Assembly: GCA_021828185.1 (NCBI GenBank)
Contig: JAKASI010000005.1
Coordinates: 37,603-101,602, forward strand
DNA length: 64,000 nt
Direction: 5' to 3'
Origin: an archaeon
GTDB lineage: Archaea; Thermoproteota; Nitrososphaeria; Nitrososphaerales; UBA183
Made by a program: the position numbers and the translations under genes. Below the pieces are notes generated by a model, which was not told where the DNA came from, ran no database searches, and was given only the letters and a program-made list of their open reading frames with translations. This document shows, piece after piece, positions 56,999 through 64,000 of the stretch (its first letter is position 1; each line of letters opens with the position of its first letter).

Positions 56999-57913
56999 TC
57001 AGACGTACTCGCTGATGTCGACCCTGTGCAGGGCGTCGCCGGTCTCGAAATATCTCTTCACATTCCATGCAGCCGCCACCTTAACCTTCGAAAGGTCTTC
57101 CCCCAGGGGGATGCCAGAGTTGTGCAGACTTCCCGCGAAGTTGGGAAGGTCCCAGGCCTGAGTGGAGAACTGCTCCCTCCCGTCCTTCTTCCAATATACG
57201 TCGGTCGCGAACCTGCTCTCGGGTCTCTCCTTCAGCCAACGGATGAGCCCCTGTTCGTCTATCGTCTCTCCCCTGCCGACGTTGACAACAATGACCGACT
57301 CCTTCGTCTTCGCTAGAAGGTCGTAGCCCAGCAGTCCTCGCGTGTTGTTCGTCAGCGGCAGAGTGATGACCATGGCGTCCGCACGCCCGATCACCGAGGG
57401 GAGGGCGGCGACGGGGTGTGCTTCGTCAAAGAGCTCGGGGCTCTTGAACGACCGCGAGACCCCCACAGTCTGCATCGAAATGGACTTCGACAGTCTCGCC
57501 ACTTCTGAGCCTATGGCGCCGCACCCGACCACGAGGAGGGTCTTCCCTCGCAGCATCCTCGGCCTCGTCCTGACGTTGCGCAGGTGGATTCCCTTCGCCA
57601 CCCCCAGGAGGAGCCCCCAGGCGTGCTCCCCGACCGATTCGGTGAACGCTCCCGCATTGGAGAAGACCTGAGCGCCCGGGGGGAGCGCCTCGATGTCGAG
57701 CCCGTCCACCCCTGCGGACAGCGTCTGCACCATCTTCAGACTCTTCATCTTCCTCAGCATCTCTCCTTTGGCCCGTCCGGGGAAGCAGATCAGCGCCTCG
57801 CATCGCTCCAGAGCCGCGTCGTCAGCCGAGGACTCGTATACTTCGAAGTCGGAGAGGAGGTCCCTCGCTTCCGCAGGCAGGGTGTCGTCGACGAACAGCG
57901 CCGCTCTGGACAA
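56999..57913 (-). CDS. D-isomer-specific 2-hydroxyacid dehydrogenase family protein
   Basis: A 304-residue NAD(P)-dependent dehydrogenase. The Rossmann motif is LLVVGCGAIGSEVARLSKS, the substrate-binding Arg is in VNVGRGETIDEQGLIRWL (usual NxxRGxxVDExAL), and the catalytic His position appears as GSLHNSG in place of the usual HxG. It follows rpoK by 10 nt. TTG start. Substrate (2-oxoacid, glyoxylate or phosphonate type) unknown. Confidence 0.85.
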   Translation of the reverse strand: MSRAALFVDDTLPAEARDLLSDFEVYESSADDAALERCEALICFPGRAKGEMLRKMKSLKMVQTLSAGVDGLDIEALPPGAQVFSNAGAFTESVGEHAWGLLLGVAKGIHLRNVRTRPRMLRGKTLLVVGCGAIGSEVARLSKSISMQTVGVSRSFKSPELFDEAHPVAALPSVIGRADAMVITLPLTNNTRGLLGYDLLAKTKESVIVVNVGRGETIDEQGLIRWLKERPESRFATDVYWKKDGREQFSTQAWDLPNFAGSLHNSGIPLGEDLSKVKVAAAWNVKRYFETGDALHRVDISEYV

Positions 57914-57923
57914 AGGGGTCTCT

Positions 57924-58214
57924 CTACTTCGCCAGCGCCCTGATCGGTATGTCCTGGGTTATCCCGTTGGGGAGGGAGCGCCTGATGGAAATAGGGAGGG
58001 CGTCAGCCTCCAGCTCCATCATCGCGACTTCGATGGGTCCCCTGTAGGGGCCCTCCATGGGGACGAAGGCCGGTGCGCCCATCGCTATCTGCAGAGACCT
58101 GGCGCCCACGATTCTGGCCCTCTCGAAGCGCGTCAGCTTCGGGGGACCGATCTTGACTTCGAACTCAGCCATTGAAGGCTGCTTTGCCTTTCTTACTGTC
58201 TTTGCAGGTGACAT
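57924..58214 (-). CDS. rpoK: DNA-directed RNA polymerase subunit K
   Basis: RpoK (Rpb6/omega homolog), recognised by [20 protein letters not shown] followed by GAPAFV and the C-terminal [20 protein letters not shown]. 96 residues from ATG 58214; ATG 58172 ([11 protein letters not shown]) is an alternative giving 82. A minus-strand ACTTATC box at ~58253 and GAGG ahead of ATG 58214 favour the longer form. Leads an operon with the dehydrogenase. Confidence 0.93.
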   Translation of the reverse strand: MSPAKTVRKAKQPSMAEFEVKIGPPKLTRFERARIVGARSLQIAMGAPAFVPMEGPYRGPIEVAMMELEADALPISIRRSLPNGITQDIPIRALAK

Positions 58215-58317
58215 CAGGGGGCCTCGGGGTCTGCTTCGCCCGCTGGGGTGGCCAGATAAGTCTTTTTCTGAAAGAGACTGCAAACCGTTTAATGCTCCTT
58301 CCCCACGGGGCGCCAGG

Positions 58318-58719
58318 TTGTCCTCGCAGGCGGCGCCCACGGCCGGCTCGGTTTCGAAGGTTGATGTCCTTGCCTCCGTAAACGGCAGGAGCCAGGGGAC
58401 CATCGCGATATTCCGCCATCTGGCACCGCTGACCGTCAACGCCGTCCTCAGGACCCTGCCTTCCGACAGCAGGGTGACCCTGCAGCCTGCCATGGTCTGC
58501 CTCTTCACCCAGCTCAGGGTGGGAGTAGAGAAGCCAAGGGTGCAGTTCAACCGGGGGGACGTCGCGTTCCTCCCTTCCGGAGGGTTGATCTGCGTCTTCC
58601 TGGGAGACGCAAAGAGCGACCGCCCTCTGAACCCGATCGGGAAGGTGGAGCAGGGGATTGAGGCTTTCGATGCCATCCGGCCCGGGGACGTCGTCACCCT
58701 GAAGCAGGGCTCGACCTAG
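58318..58719 (+). CDS. Cyclophilin-like fold protein (DUF369/TM1367-like)
   Basis: A 133-residue protein of the small archaeal-bacterial cyclophilin-like family: [40 protein letters not shown] and [20 protein letters not shown]. Peptidyl-prolyl isomerase activity is not established for this family. TTG start with GTTTAATG ~27 nt upstream, divergent from rpoK. Confidence 0.78.
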   Translation: MSSQAAPTAGSVSKVDVLASVNGRSQGTIAIFRHLAPLTVNAVLRTLPSDSRVTLQPAMVCLFTQLRVGVEKPRVQFNRGDVAFLPSGGLICVFLGDAKSDRPLNPIGKVEQGIEAFDAIRPGDVVTLKQGST

Positions 58720-58917
58720 GAGTCGGCTCCCCCGCTGGAACCGGGCAACCTCCGGGGGTCTCCAGAAGAGGCCGAAGGAATCAGCGATGCGTCAGGGCAG
58801 CCTATCTTTCGGCCAGCTCCCGCCCGACGAAGAGCGTCGCAACAGAAGCGCGGGGGCTGGAAGACCCTCTAGGGGCACGTGGGAAAGCGGTGCCGGCCTA
58901 CGTTAGGACGGCGAAGG

Positions 58918-59256
58918 CTAACGAACGGCCCAGACGCCGTGGCCGCTGAACCCCCCGGCCCGGACTATCAACCGCTTGGCTTCCAGTTCCTTCAGGACCG
59001 CGTTGGCGATCGACGCGTTCACGCCGAGGGCCCGGGAGGCCGTGGTGATCGTTATCGCCTTCAACGGGGTGAGGCTCTTCACCATCTCGGCTTCGGACAT
59101 CCTCGGCGGCAGAAATGCCAGCTGGCGCTTCTGTTGGGGCGCTCCCTTCTGCTCCTTTGCCTTCTTCCCCTTCGCCGAGGCCTGCTCCTCGCCGGTGTCC
59201 TGGGAGTCCTGCGACTTCTCCATAGAAGCCAGCGACTTCTTCTTTACTCCGCCCAT
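58918..59256 (-). CDS. rps25e: Ribosomal protein S25e
   Basis: A 112-residue small-subunit protein found in TACK archaea and eukaryotes but not in Euryarchaeota. The N-terminus MGGVKKKSLASMEKSQ is the archaeal S25e signature; a basic Gly/Lys linker and a winged helix (TASRALGVNASIANAVLKEL; LIVRAGGFSGHGVWAVR) follow. ATG start with a minus-strand CTTAATT box 27 nt upstream. About 200 bases without a recognised gene lie downstream. Confidence 0.95.
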   Translation of the reverse strand: MGGVKKKSLASMEKSQDSQDTGEEQASAKGKKAKEQKGAPQQKRQLAFLPPRMSEAEMVKSLTPLKAITITTASRALGVNASIANAVLKELEAKRLIVRAGGFSGHGVWAVR

Positions 59257-59347
59257 GGCTGTCGGGGCGCTCCGGCCGGGTTTCCAATTAAGCGTTTCCG
59301 CCGTCGGCGGAAAGGAGATTAAGTCACGGTCTCGTCGGGGATTCCGC

Positions 59348-61111
59348 TTGTACTACTCCGACGTAGCAGAGACCTATGCGAAGCTCGAGGCCATTTCGGG
59401 CAGGAACGAGATCACCCAGGCCCTGGCGGAGCTCTTCAGCCGCACTCCCAAGGAGGAGCTCGCTCCGCTCGTCTACACGACCCAGGGGAAGCTCAGGCCG
59501 GACTACGAGGGGGTCGAGCTCGGCCTGGCCGAGAAGCTCGCCATCCGGGCCGTTGCCGCATCGGCAGGGATAACCACGGAGAAGGCATACGCCCTCTACG
59601 TCAGACGGGGGGACATCGGGACAGCCGCCGGGGAGCTCCTGGGGAGCAAGGGGCAGGGGACCCTGTTCAGCGAGAGGCTGACCCTCGCGAGGGTCTACCA
59701 GACCCTCCTCAAGATTGCGAAGCAGTCGGGGAGCGGCTCGGTGGAGGCGAAGCTGAAGGAACTCGAGTCCCTCCTCAACGACGCGTCCTCGCTCGAAGCC
59801 AAGTTCATCATGAGGACGGTGACAGGGGTGCTCAGGCTCGGGGTCGCAGACTACACGGTCCTGGACGCGGCAGCCACGGCATTCCTCGGAGGCAAAGAGG
59901 CCCGGGGGCCCATAGAGCGCGCCTACAACGTCCACCCGGACCTGGGGTTCGTCGTCGAGGCAGCTGCGACCAAGGGGCTGAAGGGGGTGCAGTCGGTGGG
60001 GGTGGAGGTCGGCGTCCCGATAAGGCCGATGCTGGCAGAGCGGCTCAGCTCGGCAAGGGCCATCGTCGAAAAGATGGGTGAGAAGGTTGTCAGCGCCGAG
60101 TACAAGCTCGACGGGGAGCGGCTCCAGATCCACAAGGACGGGAACAGCGTCAGGCTGTTTTCGAGGAGGCTGGAGGTCATCACCCCCCACTACCCGGACG
60201 CCGCAGACCTCGTTGTGAGGAACGTCGGTGCGAAGAAGGCGATACTCGAGGCCGAGGTGGTGGCGATCAACGAAGACACAGGGGAGTACCTCCCGTTCCA
60301 GGAGCTGATGCACCGCCGCAGGAAGTACGGGGTCGAGCAGGCCATCGCCGACTATCCGGTCGCCCTGAACTTCTTCGACGTCCTCTTCGCCGGGGCTTCC
60401 GATCTCACTGGGAAGGCGTACACCTCCCGGAGAAAGAAGCTGGAGGAGGTGGTGAAAGCCACCGAAAGGACCAGGCCAGTCCCTGCCCTCTCCACTTCCG
60501 ACCCGGCCGAGATCGAGAAGTTCATGGAAGAAGCCATCGAGAACGGGTGCGAGGGGCTGGTTGTCAAGGACCCGGCTTCGAGCTACAGGGCGGGGGCGAG
60601 GGAATTCGCCTGGATCAAGCTGAAGCGGGAGTACAGGAGCGAGCTCACCGACACCATCGACCTGGTCATCATCGGGGCGTTCCACGGCAGAGGGAGGCGG
60701 GCTGGGACCTACGGGACGTACCTTCTCGCGACTTTGGACGAAAAGCGAGAGATCTTCACCAGCGTTGCGAAGGTCGGGACTGGGTTCTCCGACCAGGACC
60801 TGGAGAAGATCCCGACGCTTCTGAAACCATACGAGAGCCATGTCAAGCCCCCCGGGGTGGAGTCGGACATGGTTCCCGACGTCTGGTTCAGGCCCCACAT
60901 TGTCCTCGAGATAATCGCCGCCGAACTGACCCTCTCTCCGATTCACACCGCTGCGATGGGACGCATCCGTCCCGGCGCGGGGATCTCGCTCAGGTTCCCG
61001 AAGTTCACCGGGAAGGTCAGGGACGACAAGGGACCAGACGAAGCCACGACCGTCGAGGAGATCGTCGGGATGTACAACCGGCAGCTGAAGAAGGTCGAAG
61101 TTGCTCAGTGA
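59348..61111 (+). CDS. lig: ATP-dependent DNA ligase
   Basis: A 587-residue archaeal replicative ligase sealing nicks with ATP or ADP. The N-terminal DNA-binding domain spans ~1-220; the adenylation Lys is in SAEYKLDGERLQIHKDG, followed by RLFSRRLEVITPHYPDA, the EAEVVAINEDTGEYLPFQEL motif, EGLVVKDPASSYRAGAREFA and IKLKREY; the OB domain ends ISLRFPKFTGKVRDDKGPDE. TTG start with GATTAAG ~27 nt upstream. Overlaps the convergent upp end by 7 nt. Confidence 0.95.
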   Translation: MYYSDVAETYAKLEAISGRNEITQALAELFSRTPKEELAPLVYTTQGKLRPDYEGVELGLAEKLAIRAVAASAGITTEKAYALYVRRGDIGTAAGELLGSKGQGTLFSERLTLARVYQTLLKIAKQSGSGSVEAKLKELESLLNDASSLEAKFIMRTVTGVLRLGVADYTVLDAAATAFLGGKEARGPIERAYNVHPDLGFVVEAAATKGLKGVQSVGVEVGVPIRPMLAERLSSARAIVEKMGEKVVSAEYKLDGERLQIHKDGNSVRLFSRRLEVITPHYPDAADLVVRNVGAKKAILEAEVVAINEDTGEYLPFQELMHRRRKYGVEQAIADYPVALNFFDVLFAGASDLTGKAYTSRRKKLEEVVKATERTRPVPALSTSDPAEIEKFMEEAIENGCEGLVVKDPASSYRAGAREFAWIKLKREYRSELTDTIDLVIIGAFHGRGRRAGTYGTYLLATLDEKREIFTSVAKVGTGFSDQDLEKIPTLLKPYESHVKPPGVESDMVPDVWFRPHIVLEIIAAELTLSPIHTAAMGRIRPGAGISLRFPKFTGKVRDDKGPDEATTVEEIVGMYNRQLKKVEVAQ

Positions 61112-61752
61112 GGGGCTCCGAAGGCCCGGTCTCCGGCATCACCAAGCCCCGGCACGATGTACCCGTGGTCGTTGAGCGCAGGGTCGATGGCGCAGGTGTA
61201 GAACTCGGCGCCGGGGAAGTCCTTGGCGACATAGTCAATCCCCTGTCTCGTCGCTATGACTGAGAAGAACGCCAGTCTCTTCGGGCGCCCTTCCTTGGCG
61301 ACCCTGTGCGCGACCTCCCTGAGGGTGTGACCGGTCGCGAGCATCGGGTCCGCTATGACCACCACATCGTCTTCGGTCACCTCCGGGATCTTGGCGTAGT
61401 TGACCTCGATGGGGAAGTCCGGGGGCTTCCCCCTCCAGGCACTCACGACCCCGGTCCTGGCCATGGGGAAGTTCTTGTACATCCCCTCCACGAACGGGAT
61501 GGCGGCCCTCAATACGAGTATGATTACGATCTTGTCTCTCCCCTTGATCTGTCCCCCCCTGGCCGGACCCAGGGGGGTCTCGACCGTGAACTCCTGCGTG
61601 TCCATGGTCCGGAGGAACTCATAGGCCATGAACCTGCCGAGCCTGTAGATTGCCTTCCTGAAGGCCACCTGGTTGGTGCGCTTGTCGCGGACCAGCGACA
61701 GCTGCTCCGTCACCATGGGGTGGTCCATCACCGTGACCTTCGGGCTCGCCAT
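61105..61752 (-). CDS. upp: Uracil phosphoribosyltransferase
   Basis: A 215-residue Upp that converts uracil and PRPP to UMP. Motifs: HPMVTEQLSLVRDKRTNQVA, VIILVLRAAIPFVEGMYKNF, the PRPP-binding VVVIADPMLATGHTLREVAH, and YTCAIDPALNDHGYIVPGLG, typical of the archaeal and bacterial enzyme. ATG at 61752; the AT-rich ATAAATAG at ~61779-61787 is the likely TATA box, shared with the divergent NfeD-like gene. Confidence 0.95.
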   Translation of the reverse strand: MASPKVTVMDHPMVTEQLSLVRDKRTNQVAFRKAIYRLGRFMAYEFLRTMDTQEFTVETPLGPARGGQIKGRDKIVIILVLRAAIPFVEGMYKNFPMARTGVVSAWRGKPPDFPIEVNYAKIPEVTEDDVVVIADPMLATGHTLREVAHRVAKEGRPKRLAFFSVIATRQGIDYVAKDFPGAEFYTCAIDPALNDHGYIVPGLGDAGDRAFGAPH

Positions 61753-61778
61753 GGACGCTCGCGGGGCTAACTGCAACA

Positions 61779-61787
61779 CTATTTATG
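61779..61787. promoter_or_regulatory. AT-rich box shared by divergent upp and nfeD-like genes
   Basis: CTATTTATG lies ~31 nt before both the upp ATG (minus) and the NfeD-like TTG (plus). It is the only TATA-like element between them, the second such case in this window. Confidence 0.5.
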
Positions 61788-61814
61788 TGAGAGCGGTTTC
61801 GCCGCGTCCCTGAC

Positions 61815-63155
61815 TTGAAAGTCCTCGGGCTGGCCCTGGCGGTAGTCCTCGTGCTCGTCTTCGCATCTCAGGCCGTCCCAGCCCACGCCCAGAGCCAGGG
61901 GTGCGCGACCAAGAGCGGATACTATGTGGCTTCCCTGAACGCAGACATCGACCCGGGGACCGCGGACTTCATGGCCACCACGGTGAGCAACGCCGAGGCG
62001 CAGTGCGCTGCCAACATCGTCTTCGTCCTGGTCACGAACGGAGGGGATGGGGCGAGCATGGAGTCGATGATATCCGCCATCGGGAGCTATCAGCAGTGGG
62101 GAGGGAACTTCATCACCTTGGTCGCGCCCCAGGGGTCCTACGCCTTCTCGGCCGGCTCGTACATCGCCGAAGCGTCCAATCAGATCTACATGGAGCCTGG
62201 GACCACCATCGGCTCGGCCACTCCCATAGTCTCGGGGATCCCCACCGGGGAAGAGAACTCCACGATGACGAAGGACATCAACGCCTTCGCCTCATACATG
62301 ATGACGCTAACCCGGTCGAACGGGAGAAACGCCACCGCCACCGGGCTGATGGTGACCCACGGGGTGTCATACCCGGACGACAAGGCCCTCCAGTACCACG
62401 TCATCAATGGGGTCATCAATTCCACGACCCTGCAGGGGGCGCTGACCTACCTGGGGGTCCCGGCCAACGCTCCGGTCAACACGCCGGGGGTCAGGTCTTC
62501 GCTCATTTCGGTCCTCAGCAACCCGAACGTGTCGAGCCTCCTGTTCCTCCTCGGGGTCTTTGCGGTCCTCGCTGACATCTACCACCCCACCATAATACTG
62601 TCCGTCGTCGGGGTGGCTGTAATAGCCGTGGCCCTCTTCGGCCTCGGGGTGTTCGGCGCCTCCCCCCTGGCTGTGATACTGATGATCATGGGCGCCGCGT
62701 TCATCTTCCTGGAGATCAAGACGGCCCACGGGATAAGCGCCACCGTCGGAGTGGTCATCTTCATCATCGGGTTCCTCCTGATATACCAGTTTCCCCCCGC
62801 TTCCACCGCGCCGCAGCCGACGTCCACCCCCGCCCCGACAGGGACCTTCGCAGGAATCCCGGACATCACCTACGGCCTCCTCGTAGCCCTGGGCGCCGCC
62901 ATCGTGATAGGAAGCCTCTACCTGAGGTCAATCAGGGACGCGCTGAGGCAGCGGCCCAGGGTTAACGAGCCGTCGGTTCTCATCGGGAAAGAAGGGACCA
63001 TGAAGTCAGACCTCCAGCCCGGCGGCCGAGGAGTGGCCCAGGTCGCCTCGGAGGAGTGGAGCGTCACCTCGGCACAGGAGCTGAGAATCGGAGACCCGAT
63101 AAGAGTAAAAGGGGTGAACGGGCAGACCCTCGCGGTAGAGAAGGTGGCAGAGTGA
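61815..63155 (+). CDS. NfeD-family membrane-bound serine protease (ClpP/S49-like)
   Basis: A 446-residue membrane protein. A signal peptide (LALAVVLVLVFASQAVPAHA) precedes a ClpP-class protease domain (DIDPGTADFMATTVSNAEAQ; APQGSYAFSAGSYIAEASN with the Ser nucleophile; STMTKDINAFASYM with the dyad Lys). Then ~4 helices and an OB-fold NfeD domain (VLIGKEGTMKSDLQPGG; GDPIRVKGVNGQTLAVEK). Such proteins cleave stomatin partners. Its stop overlaps the SPFH gene as GTGA. TTG start. Confidence 0.9.
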   Translation: MKVLGLALAVVLVLVFASQAVPAHAQSQGCATKSGYYVASLNADIDPGTADFMATTVSNAEAQCAANIVFVLVTNGGDGASMESMISAIGSYQQWGGNFITLVAPQGSYAFSAGSYIAEASNQIYMEPGTTIGSATPIVSGIPTGEENSTMTKDINAFASYMMTLTRSNGRNATATGLMVTHGVSYPDDKALQYHVINGVINSTTLQGALTYLGVPANAPVNTPGVRSSLISVLSNPNVSSLLFLLGVFAVLADIYHPTIILSVVGVAVIAVALFGLGVFGASPLAVILMIMGAAFIFLEIKTAHGISATVGVVIFIIGFLLIYQFPPASTAPQPTSTPAPTGTFAGIPDITYGLLVALGAAIVIGSLYLRSIRDALRQRPRVNEPSVLIGKEGTMKSDLQPGGRGVAQVASEEWSVTSAQELRIGDPIRVKGVNGQTLAVEKVAE

Positions 63156-64000
63156 CCTTTCTGTCTCCGGTCTTCCTCCAGACGACCGCCGACCTGATCA
63201 ACTACTCGATCTACGCCATCGTCGCCATCATCGTGATAGGGCTGATCGCGGCCACCATCAAGATCGTCAGGGAGTACGAGCGCCTCGTCGTCTTCAGGCT
63301 CGGCCGGCTCATCGGCGCCCGGGGCCCGGGGGTCATCTTCATCTTCCCGATCATCAACCGCCTGAACAAGGTCGACCTCAGGGAGAGATTCCTGGAGGTC
63401 CCGCACCAGACCTGCATCACCAAGGACAACGCTCCGACGGACATCGACTTCCTCATCTACTACAAGGTGATTGAAGCGACCCAGAGCATCGTCCAGGTCC
63501 AGAACTTCGAGGGGGCGTCCATCGGCATCGCCACCACGACCCTTAGGGCGGTGGTCGGAGACATCCCGCTCGATGAGCTCCTGGCCAAGAGGGAGCAGAT
63601 CAACCAGGTCCTGAGGACGAAGCTGGACGAAGTCACCGAGAGATGGGGAATCAAGGTGACCAATGTGGAGATCAGAGAGATCAGGCCTCCGCAGGACGTA
63701 CAGGAGGCGATGGTCCGCCAGATGTCTGCCGAGAGGACGAGGAGGGCGACGGTGACCGAGGCGGACGGAAAGAGGGAGGCTTCGATACTCGTTGCCGAAG
63801 GTGAGAAGAAGTCGAACATCCTCCGGGCGGAAGGGGACAAGCAAGCGGCGGTCCTGCGTGCCGAAGGGTACGCCGGGGCCCTGAATCAGATCTTCGCTGC
63901 TGCGAAGGGGATCGACTCGAAGACCATGACGCTGCAGTACCTCGACACCCTGAAGGCTCTGGGGGCGTCTCCGTCGACCAAGTACATCTTCCCCATGGAG
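63152..64000 (+). CDS. SPFH/stomatin-family protein (partial, runs off the window)
   Basis: The first 283 residues of a stomatin/prohibitin-like protein. A membrane helix (YAIVAIIVIGLIAATIKIV) is followed by the SPFH domain (YERLVVFRLGRLIGARGPGV; VDLRERFLEVPHQTCITKDN; GIKVTNVEIREIRPPQDVQE) and a coiled coil (ILRAEGDKQAAVLRAEGYAG). GTG start overlaps the NfeD stop. Paired with NfeD in the usual membrane-organising operon. The C-terminus lies beyond the window. Confidence 0.93.
   Translation, partial: MTFLSPVFLQTTADLINYSIYAIVAIIVIGLIAATIKIVREYERLVVFRLGRLIGARGPGVIFIFPIINRLNKVDLRERFLEVPHQTCITKDNAPTDIDFLIYYKVIEATQSIVQVQNFEGASIGIATTTLRAVVGDIPLDELLAKREQINQVLRTKLDEVTERWGIKVTNVEIREIRPPQDVQEAMVRQMSAERTRRATVTEADGKREASILVAEGEKKSNILRAEGDKQAAVLRAEGYAGALNQIFAAAKGIDSKTMTLQYLDTLKALGASPSTKYIFPME

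Noticed and set aside
58720..58917. 39-codon frame near 58786 between the cyclophilin-like and S25e genes
   Set aside because: No TATA box, no coupling and Arg/Gly/Ser-rich composition; probably chance.
1..64000. CRISPR arrays, rRNA, tRNA and insertion sequences
   Set aside because: Read through both strands; no regularly spaced repeats, no recognisable RNA genes and no transposase or terminal repeats were seen.

Overview
The window reads as chromosomal DNA of a G+C-rich archaeon. Archaeal markers include a HerA-NurA pair, Alba, RNA polymerase subunit K, ribosomal protein S25e, archaeal phosphoglycerate mutase, coenzyme F420 biosynthesis genes, an archaeal type IV pilus operon and TATA boxes about 27 nt before start codons. 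S25e and Alba together favour the TACK group. A non-ammonia-oxidising thaumarchaeotal (Nitrososphaeria-like) lineage is my best guess, but it is inference. Many genes look leaderless, often starting with TTG.

Layout. 0-5 kb: Lrp regulator, three small proteins sharing an N-terminal motif plus winged helix, and nurA-herA behind paired palindromes. 5-10.8 kb (minus): pilus operon with secretion ATPase, TadC-type membrane protein and four pilin-like proteins. 10.9-22 kb: nucleotide and housekeeping genes, an Mrp/ApbC ATPase split by a 359-residue intein, cofE-cofD-cofC-amidohydrolase, and a NitT/TauT-type ABC transporter. 22-31.4 kb: first molybdenum-hydroxylase cassette, membrane protein, AbrB-like protein, TatC and TatA. 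31.9-43.8 kb: heme o synthase-like protein, sugar-nucleotide operon, glucose-6-phosphate dehydrogenase, GalT, nucleoside enzymes, a PLP decarboxylase and Alba. 43.9-56.9 kb: second cassette with its maturation genes and a cytochrome b. 57-64 kb: dehydrogenase, RpoK, S25e, DNA ligase, Upp and an NfeD-SPFH pair cut by the window end.

The most interesting part is a duplicated six-gene cassette: Tat-signal 2Fe-2S subunit, molybdopterin subunit, FAD subunit, an 81/82-residue protein and two retropepsin-like proteins. A paralogous 227/228-residue protein of unknown function accompanies each copy. Around them lie XdhC, TusA, DsrE/F/H-like proteins, a DUF3343-like protein, MocA, a cytochrome b, a six-helix membrane protein and the Tat translocase. 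I infer an exported molybdenum hydroxylase whose cofactor is matured by a sulfur relay and whose electrons pass to membrane cytochromes.

Five promoters in this region carry a 16-bp palindrome of the form CCC(T/G)AAC-NN-(A/G)TT(A/C)GGG. It is centred about 19 bp downstream of the TATA box at two promoters (repressor-like) and about 18-20 bp upstream at three (activator-like), suggesting one regulator acting in opposite directions. The large subunit of cassette 1 is interrupted by a single in-frame TAG at a position that is Gln in the paralog. No CRISPR, rRNA, tRNA or insertion sequence was recognised.
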